A program made the position numbers and the translations under genes. The notes under the pieces are model-generated. The model was given only the letters and a program-made list of their open reading frames with translations. It made no database searches and had not been told where the DNA came from. 6,038 nt of DNA from Alphaproteobacteria bacterium (GTDB lineage: Bacteria > Pseudomonadota > Alphaproteobacteria > Rs-D84), in the NCBI GenBank assembly GCA_024402735.1, contig JAKSTE010000030.1:1-6038 (forward strand), in the 5' to 3' direction. Shown here piece after piece: positions 1 to 5,511 of this stretch. Within the stretch, counting starts at the first letter, position 1. Each line of letters starts with the position of its first letter.

Positions 1-927
1 ATCTATTCCAATTTCACGAAACTCTGGAAGTCCAACAAAAGGTACAGGGTTTTTATTACTACGTTCTTTGATAGCCGCAACTCTGCCTGCCGCACGTGCT
101 GCTTCAGAGAACATTTTTATTCTGGCTAAACTTCTTGAATATCCTGTAACAAATACACGCCCTGGGGCTTTTCTCATAATCTCTGTCAAAGATTCACGTA
201 CTTGTATTTCTGTTGTTTGAACAGTTTGACGTTGTGAAGACGTAGAATCACAAACACAAGCTAATAATTTTGGATCAGAACCAATCTCAGCAAGTCTTGT
301 ATAATTAGTTGGTTCTTCAACAGGGTTTGCATCATTAAATGTCCAGTCACCTGTGTGTAAAATTTTACCTGCAGGTGTTTTTATAATAAGCATTTGAGCT
401 TCTGGAATAGAGTGGGTTACATGAAATGTTTCTACTCTAAATGGATCTAATTTTAATTCAGCACCATGATAATCAAATTCTATAATGTCTTTTTTAGGAT
501 TAAAATCCATTTCTAACCCAGCAAATGTTCTACGTAGAATTTCTGCTGGGAATCTTGTACAATAAATAGGCTTTCTAAACTTTGGCCATATATATTTTAA
601 GGCACCAATATGATCTTCGTGGCCGTGGGTTATAACAAATCCAACAACATCTTTTTTATGTTTTTCTAACCATGTTGTGTCGCAATATTGTACATCACCA
701 GCGCCAATTTCTTCTTCTAGAAATCCCATACCACAATCTACAACTAAATACTTGCCTTTATACTTATAGACATACATGTTTTGACCAACATGTTCTAGAC
801 CTCCTAGAGCCATAAAGTATATTTTTTCGTCGTTTTTATCAGATTCATGAGCAGGTTTGTCTGCTATTTTAGTTGTTTTAGTGTGTTTTTGTTTTATTTC
901 TTCTTTGTGTTCTCTCACTTTTATCAT
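1..927 (-). CDS. rnj: Ribonuclease J, N-terminal 309 residues (gene runs off the window)
   Basis: RNase J is a cytoplasmic metallo-beta-lactamase/beta-CASP nuclease that acts as a 5'-to-3' exoribonuclease and endonuclease in mRNA decay and RNA maturation. Reading from the ATG at 927-925, about 35 Lys/Glu-rich residues precede the fold. Then come ALGGLEHVGQN (40-50) and the zinc motif THGHEDHIGAL (100-110), giving H101, H103, D105 and H106. HSIPE (172-176) and HTGDW (191-195, D194) complete the metal site. CDSTS (226-230) is beta-CASP motif A with D227. The frame is open to base 1, so the rest of the beta-CASP domain and the C-terminal domain (family total about 550 residues) are missing. The start is supported by AAGGA at 938-934, six bases upstream. 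The usual F-A-S-N segment reads GYSRSLARI (262-270), a departure from the family. The family call is sure. Confidence 0.95.
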   Translation of the reverse strand, partial: MIKVREHKEEIKQKHTKTTKIADKPAHESDKNDEKIYFMALGGLEHVGQNMYVYKYKGKYLVVDCGMGFLEEEIGAGDVQYCDTTWLEKHKKDVVGFVITHGHEDHIGALKYIWPKFRKPIYCTRFPAEILRRTFAGLEMDFNPKKDIIEFDYHGAELKLDPFRVETFHVTHSIPEAQMLIIKTPAGKILHTGDWTFNDANPVEEPTNYTRLAEIGSDPKLLACVCDSTSSQRQTVQTTEIQVRESLTEIMRKAPGRVFVTGYSRSLARIKMFSEAARAAGRVAAIKERSNKNPVPFVGLPEFREIGID

Positions 928-955
928 ATAAATTCCTTTTTTAAGTTAATTTTGT

Positions 956-1021
956 GCACACCAGTCAATTCATTGCTAATAAAGTGATTAACTTTATTTG
1001 TAGTGAATCTATTAGGTGTGC
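956..1021 (-). promoter_or_regulatory. Structured 5' leader element of rnj (three-tier stem-loop)
   Basis: Read on the minus strand, between the rnj promoter and its ribosome binding site, three nested stems line up on one axis. The outer stem is GCACACC (1021-1015) with GGTGTGC (962-956), 7 bp perfect. The middle stem is GATTCA (1009-1004) with TGAATT (972-967), 6 bp with one G-U. The apical stem is AATAAAG (998-992) with CTTTATT (984-978), 7 bp perfect, with a 7-nt loop. Between the stems are internal loops TAATA/GACT and CTACA/AGCAA. It does not match a riboswitch class or tRNA that I recognise, and no U-tract follows, so it is not an intrinsic terminator. The inferred role is cis-regulation of RNase J, for example as its own substrate. 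This is by analogy with RNase E autoregulation through its 5'UTR. Confidence 0.55.
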
Positions 1022-1047
1022 GGCTTGTTTTATATATTCTTATTACG

Positions 1048-1076
1048 ATTATATCAAAAAAAGGTAATAAGAGCAA
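1048..1076 (-). promoter_or_regulatory. Promoter for rnj
   Basis: On the minus strand, TTGCTC (1076-1071) is followed by a 17-nt spacer and a consensus TATAAT (1053-1048). TGA directly before the -10 gives an extended -10 (TGn). Transcription would begin near 1041, leaving a leader of about 115 nt before the rnj ATG at 927. A small perfect inverted repeat (AGAGT-AATA-ACTCT, 1085-1098) lies just upstream of the -35. Confidence 0.7.
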
Positions 1077-1167
1077 TTTAAGACAGAGTAATAACTCTAT
1101 ATATCTTGAATAGATACATCTTATTTTATATTTAGATGATAAAAAATCAAGAGTTTTATAAAAAAAA

Positions 1168-1195
1168 TTGACAAAATACAAAAATGTATTACCAT
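1168..1195 (+). promoter_or_regulatory. Promoter for the membrane protein gene at 1229, with a dyad in the spacer
   Basis: A perfect TTGACA -35 (1168-1173), a 16-nt spacer and TACCAT (1190-1195) as the best -10 (4 of 6 matches). The predicted start of transcription is near 1202, leaving a leader of about 27 nt. The spacer contains the perfect inverted repeat AATACA-AAAA-TGTATT (1175-1190), placed where a bound repressor would block RNA polymerase. A second short dyad, TTCGT-AAAAC-ACGAA (1200-1214), follows at the start of the transcript. Confidence 0.6.
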
Positions 1196-1228
1196 CTTTT
1201 TCGTAAAACACGAAGAAATGGATAAAAA

Positions 1229-2044
1229 ATGACTAGTATGAAAAATTCAGATGATCTTAAGAAAGAATTACTCAGTGATGTCGATTTGTTATATCCTGGT
1301 GCAGAACGTAAGTCTAAAGATAGATTAAGATACATTTTAACCTTTCGTAAATATGCTAACCGTTGCCCTGATTGGCAAGATGCAGAAGGTATAAGTCAAA
1401 CTTTAAAACAACGCATTAAACATACAATATACAATAACAAAGAAACAAAACGTTGTACATTGCTTAGTTTGTTCGCAGGACTTGTTATAGGAACAGGAAT
1501 AGGTAATATGCTTGGTTATTGTGAGTACAAAAACAAAGACAAAACTATTCAACAACAAAATGTTAAAGATTTTATCTATGAAGAATTTTTATTAATAATT
1601 TTATGTGCCTTATTAGGAATGTCATTTTCTATTATGCACAGAAATAGTGTTAGAGACGGCGAAGCAGAAGCTGCATATAACGATTTCTTTAGAAGATTGG
1701 TAACACGTTATTTTAAGACGCTTAAGCCAACCGAAGAAGCTAAGATGTTGTTTAAACGTATGAATCCAGAAATGGCTGATAATATAGCTAAAATATTAAT
1801 AACAACTCTACCTGCCGATGATGTAGTAAAATTGCAGAAATTGGCAGTTGAATTGTATATAAACCACTCCAACAATGAAGAAGAGTATGCAAAAACAATA
1901 CAGAATTCTATGGAAAGAGGTTTGTTTATAATAAGAAAAACGCTTTGTAAACAACCAGAATTGGTTGATCTTATACGCGAAGCGTTTAATGGCAAACTTG
2001 TAACAACATTTGTATTGTGTGATCAAAAACAAAATATTAGATAA
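1229..2044 (+). CDS. Unrecognised inner-membrane protein with two membrane segments, 271 aa
   Basis: I do not recognise a family. The protein has a charged, cytoplasm-like N-terminal region (1-76). Two hydrophobic stretches follow, at about 77-97 (rich in Gly: GLVIGTGIGNMLG) and 119-136 (LLIILCALLGMSFSIM), separated by a short polar loop with several Lys and Gln. The rest, about 135 residues, is soluble, mostly helical-looking and charged, ending in QNIR. There is no signal peptide. The two-TM hairpin with both long ends on one side suggests a membrane-anchored cytoplasmic domain, but no catalytic motif is visible. Codon use and composition match the neighbours. The start at 1229 has only a weak Shine-Dalgarno (TGGAT). 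A second ATG at 1238 is a possible start. The gene stands alone, with its own promoter and terminator. Confidence 0.85.
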   Translation: MTSMKNSDDLKKELLSDVDLLYPGAERKSKDRLRYILTFRKYANRCPDWQDAEGISQTLKQRIKHTIYNNKETKRCTLLSLFAGLVIGTGIGNMLGYCEYKNKDKTIQQQNVKDFIYEEFLLIILCALLGMSFSIMHRNSVRDGEAEAAYNDFFRRLVTRYFKTLKPTEEAKMLFKRMNPEMADNIAKILITTLPADDVVKLQKLAVELYINHSNNEEEYAKTIQNSMERGLFIIRKTLCKQPELVDLIREAFNGKLVTTFVLCDQKQNIR

Positions 2045-2053
2045 ATAAAAATA

Positions 2054-2077
2054 GGGCGCCAATAGCGCTCTTTTTTT
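2054..2077 (+). terminator. Rho-independent terminator after the gene at 1229
   Basis: GGGCGC (2054-2059) pairs with GCGCTC (2065-2070), six pairs including one G-U, around the loop CAATA, followed by seven T (2071-2077). It begins 10 bases after the stop codon. On the other strand the same hairpin has one A-C mismatch and is followed by TATTTTTATTTAT. It may therefore also end minus-strand transcripts leaving the tRNA gene. Confidence 0.85.
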
Positions 2078-2153
2078 GGTGCATCCAACAGGAGTCGAAC
2101 CTGTAATCTTTGCCTTCGGAGGGCAATGCATTATCCAGTTATGCTATGGATGC
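2077..2153 (-). tRNA. tRNA-Arg, anticodon CCG
   Basis: A complete 77-nt cloverleaf reads on the minus strand. The acceptor arm is GCATCCA/TGGATGC and the D arm is GCAT-AACTGGATA-ATGC. The anticodon arm is TTGCC-CTCCGAA-GGCAA, with anticodon CCG at 2119-2117. The variable loop has five bases, and the T arm is ACAGG-TTCGACT-CCTGT. Discriminator A and CCA are encoded. The body closely resembles proteobacterial tRNA-Arg(CCG), which reads CGG. I found no CGG in the rnj or amiC frames I translated codon by codon, where arginine is AGA or CGT almost throughout. The last A of CCA (2077) is also the last base of the opposing terminator's T run. Confidence 0.96.
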
Positions 2154-2162
2154 TTGAGATAT

Positions 2163-2190
2163 ATGATATATCATTTGTGTTTAAAATCAA
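2163..2190 (-). promoter_or_regulatory. Promoter for tRNA-Arg(CCG)
   Basis: On the minus strand, TTGATT (2190-2185) is followed by a 16-nt spacer and TATCAT (2168-2163, five of six matches). Transcription would start within a few bases of the tRNA 5' end at 2153. The tRNA could also be reached by read-through from the kinase gene, which ends 47 bases upstream with no terminator between them. Confidence 0.5.
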
Positions 2191-2200
2191 GAAATAGGGA

Positions 2201-2947
2201 TTACCGGCTATAAGGTAGTATGCGATATATTTTTCTTATAACAGAGTATAATTTTATCTGTTTTTTTATTTTTAATAATGTTTGATTTTCTCCTAAAAAC
2301 GCATCAAATTTTGTTATGTTATATCCGTTTTTATCAGCGTCATTTATGAGTCTTAACAATGATGTGCTTAAATAATCTATAGTGATATTATCTAGATCTA
2401 ATATTCCATATAATTTATCTTCGTTATCTAACAAAATATTTTTTGTTTGTAAATCTGTATGACAAATTGATTTGTTGTTTTTATTAATTGCTCGAAAATA
2501 TTTATCAATAAAAGTTCTTTCTATTGTTTGTTGTTGTACAATAGGTGTTTTTAATCTTGTATCTATTTTTTTATTACTTTGTGCAACAAACACTTCATAA
2601 CTCCAACGAATTAAATCCTTATATACTTGATCTAATTTGTCTTGAGGTATACCTTCTTGAATCCTTTCATAAAGAGTTTTACCTGGAATAAAAGGATATA
2701 CTTCACAATATTCAGAGCCGTATTTATAAATAGATACGTCTGGTGTTTTAATATTTGTATTTTTAAGTAATTTACTAGCTAACAGATTATGATTAGATAA
2801 GGCTTTTGTAGAAAACCTAAATACAAGTTTTTGTGTAGGAGAAGTGACAATACGTATATTGTGCATTTTACCCATTATTTCAGGGCGTTCAATTGTTATG
2901 AAGTCAGGCACGATTTCTTTTATGAATTGAAATTTTGTATAAGCCAT
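2201..2947 (-). CDS. Kinase-fold phosphotransferase, APH/choline kinase-like, 248 aa
   Basis: The C-terminal half carries the signature of small-molecule kinases of the aminoglycoside phosphotransferase/choline kinase superfamily. The catalytic loop is HTDLQTKN (163-170), with D165 as catalytic base and N170 as metal ligand. GILDLDN (181-187) follows, with D184 at the Mg position. The substrate cannot be told; choline, ethanolamine, thiamine, a sugar or a lipid headgroup are all possible, and antibiotic resistance is unlikely in this housekeeping setting. The N-lobe is unusual: the expected ATP-binding lysine strand reads LVFRFS (41-46), with Arg44 where Lys is normal, and the following helix (SNHNLLASKLL) lacks the usual Glu. 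Activity is therefore uncertain. The start lies 4 bases after the prfB stop, with AGG (2957-2955) inside prfB as its Shine-Dalgarno, implying co-transcription and translational coupling. The C-terminus is basic. Confidence 0.85.
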   Translation of the reverse strand: MAYTKFQFIKEIVPDFITIERPEIMGKMHNIRIVTSPTQKLVFRFSTKALSNHNLLASKLLKNTNIKTPDVSIYKYGSEYCEVYPFIPGKTLYERIQEGIPQDKLDQVYKDLIRWSYEVFVAQSNKKIDTRLKTPIVQQQTIERTFIDKYFRAINKNNKSICHTDLQTKNILLDNEDKLYGILDLDNITIDYLSTSLLRLINDADKNGYNITKFDAFLGENQTLLKIKKQIKLYSVIRKIYRILPYSR

Positions 2948-2951
2948 ATTT

Positions 2952-4023
2952 TTACCTGGATAACATTGCTAACATAAAATCGTCTAAATCACCGTCTAAA
3001 ACAGCTTCTGAATCTGTTTTTTCTACATTGGTGCGTACATCTTTAATTAGTTGGTATGGGTAAAGGACATAATTTCTAATTTGACTTCCCCATTCAATTT
3101 TTTTCTGATTTGCTTTAATTGCGTCTTCTTCTTCCATACGTTTTTTTAATTCCAAATCGTACAATTTACTACGTAACATTTTCATAGCCATTTCTTTGTT
3201 TTGAATTTGACTACGTTCGTTTTGACATGTAACCACTGTGTTTGTTGGAATATGAGTAATTCTGACGGCACTATCTGTTTTGTTAACGTGTTGTCCTCCA
3301 GCGCCAGAAGACCTATATGTATCTATACGTAAATCTTTTTCGTTGATTTCTATTTCTATAGTGTCGTCAACATCAGGCCATACATCAATAGATGCAAAAC
3401 TTGTTTGTCTTTTACCATTGGCATTAAAAGGTGATATTCTTACCAATCTATGAACACCGATTTCGTTTTTTAGCCACCCATAAGCCTTGTCTCCACTAAT
3501 ACGAAATGTTACACTTTTTATTCCGGCAACATCGCCTATATGTTCTTCTACGGTTTCTACAACAAAACCATGTCTTTCGCACCAACGATTATACATTCTT
3601 GATAACATTTGTGCCCAATCTTGAGCTTCTGTTCCTCCTGCGCCGGCTTGAATAAACAAAAAAGCACCATTATTATCTGCGGGATCACTAAATAGTGTGA
3701 TAAATTTAGCTTTGTGTGCTTTTTCTGCTAATTGATTGATAGCTTGTTTAACATCTGGATCATCTGGAGACAAAGAATATAACTCTTGTAGACCGTTAAA
3801 TTCTGTTTCTAAATGATTTATTTCTGCTAATTGTTTTTCTAAATTAGATTTTTTTTGTAGTATACTACGTGCCTTAGCAGGATCATTCCACAAATTCTCA
3901 TCATTAATTATTGAGTTAAGAGAGTTTAATTCTGATTGTAAAGCAGAAGGCTCAAAGACACCCCCTAACGGCATTAATGTCGTTTTGAATTTGAGTTAAA
4001 ATATCCTCGTTTGAAGTAATCAT
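2952..4023 (-). CDS. prfB: Peptide chain release factor 2 (RF2), made by programmed +1 frameshift
   Basis: RF2 ends translation at UAA and UGA in the ribosomal A site. The gene is in two frames. Frame 0 starts at ATG 4023-4021 and runs 23 codons to the TGA at 3954-3952. The second frame runs from GAG 3953-3951 to the TAA at 2952-2954. Shifted product length is 356 residues, slightly below the 365 of E. coli RF2. Numbered in that product, SPF (197-199) is the stop-codon anticodon-like tripeptide. GGQ (242-244), within SSGAGGQHVNKTDSAVRITH, drives peptidyl-tRNA hydrolysis. QAGAGGTEAQDWA and DVRTN are further RF2 marks. The join VRG-CL-EPS aligns with E. coli VRG-YL-DYD. There is no Shine-Dalgarno before ATG 4023, and the promoter predicts a leaderless message. 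Expression is autoregulated by the TGA. The kinase gene follows 4 bases downstream. Confidence 0.97.
3952..3966 (-). promoter_or_regulatory. RF2 programmed +1 frameshift site
   Basis: Frame 0 reads AGG GGG TGT CTT TGA (3966 to 3952). This is the classical prfB element: an internal Shine-Dalgarno (AGGGGG), a three-base spacer, the slippery codon CTT and a TGA read by RF2 itself. When RF2 is scarce the ribosome pauses at TGA, tRNA-Leu slips from CTT to TTT, one T (3954) is skipped, and GAG (3953-3951) is read next. The only differences from E. coli are TGT for TAT and G rather than C after TGA. Confidence 0.96.
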
Positions 4024-4029
4024 GCTAAA

Positions 4030-4057
4030 AATATACCAATTAATTCACTTAAATCAA
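4030..4057 (-). promoter_or_regulatory. Promoter for prfB (and the downstream kinase gene), predicted leaderless
   Basis: On the minus strand, TTGATT (4057-4052), a 16-nt spacer and TATATT (4035-4030, five of six matches), preceded by TGG as an extended -10. Only six bases separate the -10 from the ATG at 4023, so transcription should start at or next to the initiation codon. No Shine-Dalgarno is present. Confidence 0.6.
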
Positions 4058-4078
4058 CTTTTTTATATGAAACTTTTA

Positions 4079-4107
4079 TTGCGTTTCTATATGTAATGTG
4101 ATAAAAT
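4079..4107 (+). promoter_or_regulatory. Promoter for the cysteine-rich secreted protein gene
   Basis: TTGCGT (4079-4084), a 17-nt spacer and TAAAAT (4102-4107, five of six matches), with TGA just before the -10. The predicted start is near 4114, giving a leader of about 17 nt that holds a strong Shine-Dalgarno (GAGAGGGA, 4118-4125). It is divergent from the prfB promoter; the two -35 elements are about 22 bases apart. Confidence 0.6.
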
Positions 4108-4130
4108 ATTATCTAACGAGAGGGATATAG

Positions 4131-5402
4131 ATGAGAAAAACATTTCTGTTGTCTAGTTTTTTATGTACAAGTTTGTGCTTAAATGCGGCTTTTGCTGTGG
4201 GTGCAGGTACAGTTGCTAATGATAATGCTGGACGTTCTACGATATATTCTAATGCTTCAATGAATTCGGCTCATTATAATTCAAACACTAATACACGTGG
4301 CAAACAGAATATAGCAAATGCTTATGTACAAAACCAAAGAAATACATATTTTTTAATAACACAGCCAGATGTTGATACTGCTTGTCGTGAGAAAATATAT
4401 GCTTGTTTAACAGATTATTGTGGCGACACAACAGTAATACCTGGTAAAACTTCTGGAAAATGTATGTATGCTACAGAAAGTGAATTATATAATTACACTT
4501 TGTTATGTTTACAAAAAGATACATCTATATTATTACCTCAATATAATACAAATACAAAAACAGGGGTAGGTGGTATGAATACAGCTGCCCGTTTGTGTCC
4601 TTCTTATGTACAACAAGAGTTATTGTCTTATTTATCAATGGCAAATATGGCAGATAAATTAACAAAAGCTCATTCTGATTTGTGTACAACAAGACGTCGT
4701 GAGTTAGAAGCTGCTATGGCTTGTCATTCTGTTGCTCTTGCTTATGGTAACGAAACAACAAGTATGTTAAAAACTCAATTAACAGATTATTGCGGACCAG
4801 GAGTTTCTGGTGGTTCTACAGAAATGGTTACACGTTTTGTTAATGCTGGTAATGTTGGTGCTAATATATGGGGATGGGCAGAAAAAATTGTTAACTTAGA
4901 AATGAATTCTCAGGGAGAAAATTGGGAAGCTGCAGTTGATGCTGTGTTAGCTAGCTATACAAATCGTATGAATTTAGCTTGTGGTGATGATATGCAGTTA
5001 AATACAGTACCTCATCCTGTTACTAATAATACAGCTACAACATTACAAACAGCTGCTACTGTTTTGGCTGGTGTTGCATTTCCAACTACTACAACCGGTG
5101 CAAAGGTAGCTAATCCGTATGAGAATTGGAGTGTATATATGGAAGTTACTTCTATGTCTGAAATTTATGATTATCCAACTGCGTCTCAAGTTGTTCAGGC
5201 TGGTTTAACTAACAACGCTTTAACACAAAATGCTTTCTTAACAAGTGCTCAAATGGATGATATGCAGAAAGCTTATAAATTAGGAACAAAAGTGTTTATC
5301 ATACGTGATAGTGCAAGATGTTATACAGTTCCTGTAGCAACATTATCTCAGGCAGAAACATCGTTAGTAGCACAATCTTTTGCTAATTGTATAAACAGAT
5401 AA
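4131..5402 (+). CDS. Secreted cysteine-rich protein of unknown function, 423 aa
   Basis: I do not recognise a named family. The N-terminus is a Sec signal peptide: MRK, a hydrophobic core, then AFA with likely cleavage after residue 22. The mature chain therefore enters or crosses the periplasm. A low-complexity Asn/Ser/Thr-rich linker (about 28-70) follows. The main body holds twelve cysteines (85, 92, 97, 111, 126, 156, 185, 198, 221, 284, 397, 420), an even number suited to disulfides. The motif LTDYCG occurs twice, at 93-98 and 217-222. A Thr/Asn-rich stretch lies at about 290-325. There is no membrane anchor after the signal, no lipobox placed to make a lipoprotein, and no visible catalytic triad or metal site. 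The start is fixed by GAGAGGGA five bases upstream. The gene has its own promoter and terminator and is separate from amiC. Confidence 0.9.
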   Translation: MRKTFLLSSFLCTSLCLNAAFAVGAGTVANDNAGRSTIYSNASMNSAHYNSNTNTRGKQNIANAYVQNQRNTYFLITQPDVDTACREKIYACLTDYCGDTTVIPGKTSGKCMYATESELYNYTLLCLQKDTSILLPQYNTNTKTGVGGMNTAARLCPSYVQQELLSYLSMANMADKLTKAHSDLCTTRRRELEAAMACHSVALAYGNETTSMLKTQLTDYCGPGVSGGSTEMVTRFVNAGNVGANIWGWAEKIVNLEMNSQGENWEAAVDAVLASYTNRMNLACGDDMQLNTVPHPVTNNTATTLQTAATVLAGVAFPTTTTGAKVANPYENWSVYMEVTSMSEIYDYPTASQVVQAGLTNNALTQNAFLTSAQMDDMQKAYKLGTKVFIIRDSARCYTVPVATLSQAETSLVAQSFANCINR

Positions 5403-5426
5403 TTATAGAAAAAATATAAAACAAAG

Positions 5427-5457
5427 AATCCCGCGTTATGTGGGATTTTTGTTTGTT
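5427..5457 (+). terminator. Rho-independent terminator after the cysteine-rich protein gene
   Basis: AATCCCGC (5427-5434) pairs with GTGGGATT (5440-5447), eight pairs with one G-U, around the loop GTTAT, followed by TTTGTTTGTT. Upstream ACAAAG can extend the stem against TTTGT with one bulge. It begins 24 bases after the stop codon and separates this transcript from amiC. Confidence 0.85.
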
Positions 5458-5473
5458 GTATAGGACAAGATTC

Positions 5474-5502
5474 TTGCGATAAAAGCGTTTTTTTGATATA
5501 AT
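5474..5502 (+). promoter_or_regulatory. Promoter for the amiC-like gene, predicted leaderless or nearly so
   Basis: TTGCGA (5474-5479), a 17-nt spacer and consensus TATAAT (5497-5502), preceded by TGA as an extended -10. Transcription should begin at about 5508-5510, two to four bases before the ATG at 5512. The sequence before the ATG (AAAAGCAAT) has no Shine-Dalgarno. Confidence 0.7.
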
Positions 5503-5511
5503 AAAAGCAAT

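Noticed and set aside
956..1021. The inverted repeat at 956-1021 as a transposon end, att site or intrinsic terminator
   Set aside because: There is no flanking duplication or transposase, no U-run after the outer stem on the minus strand, and the nested pairs with a G-U fit an RNA leader better.
924..1211. A 95-codon minus-strand frame whose TGA overlaps the rnj ATG (ATGA), as if translationally coupled to rnj
   Set aside because: Its composition is that of AT-rich noncoding DNA (runs of Phe, Tyr, Ile, Leu, no domain). It crosses both promoters and the structured leader, its putative start lies upstream of the rnj promoter, and it has no Shine-Dalgarno. The overlap with the rnj start is probably chance.
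1218..1232. Mini-ORF ATG GAT AAA AAA TGA whose stop overlaps the ATG at 1229
   Set aside because: Only four codons and its own ribosome binding site would be too close (GAAGA two bases away). It could be a coupling leader, but nothing distinguishes it from chance in A-rich sequence.
1708..2131. Two overlapping minus-strand frames (1708-1995 and 1808-2131)
   Set aside because: They lie antisense to the membrane protein gene, and the second runs through the terminator and the tRNA-Arg gene. Neither shows a domain or ribosome binding site.
2201..2947. Acquired aminoglycoside resistance gene
   Set aside because: The catalytic loop is common to many metabolic kinases. The gene is coupled to prfB, matches its neighbours in composition and has no mobile-element context.
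2952..4023. prfB as a frameshifted pseudogene
   Set aside because: The break falls exactly on the AGGGGG-NNN-CTT-TGA recoding site of RF2 and all later functional motifs are intact, so this is programmed frameshifting.
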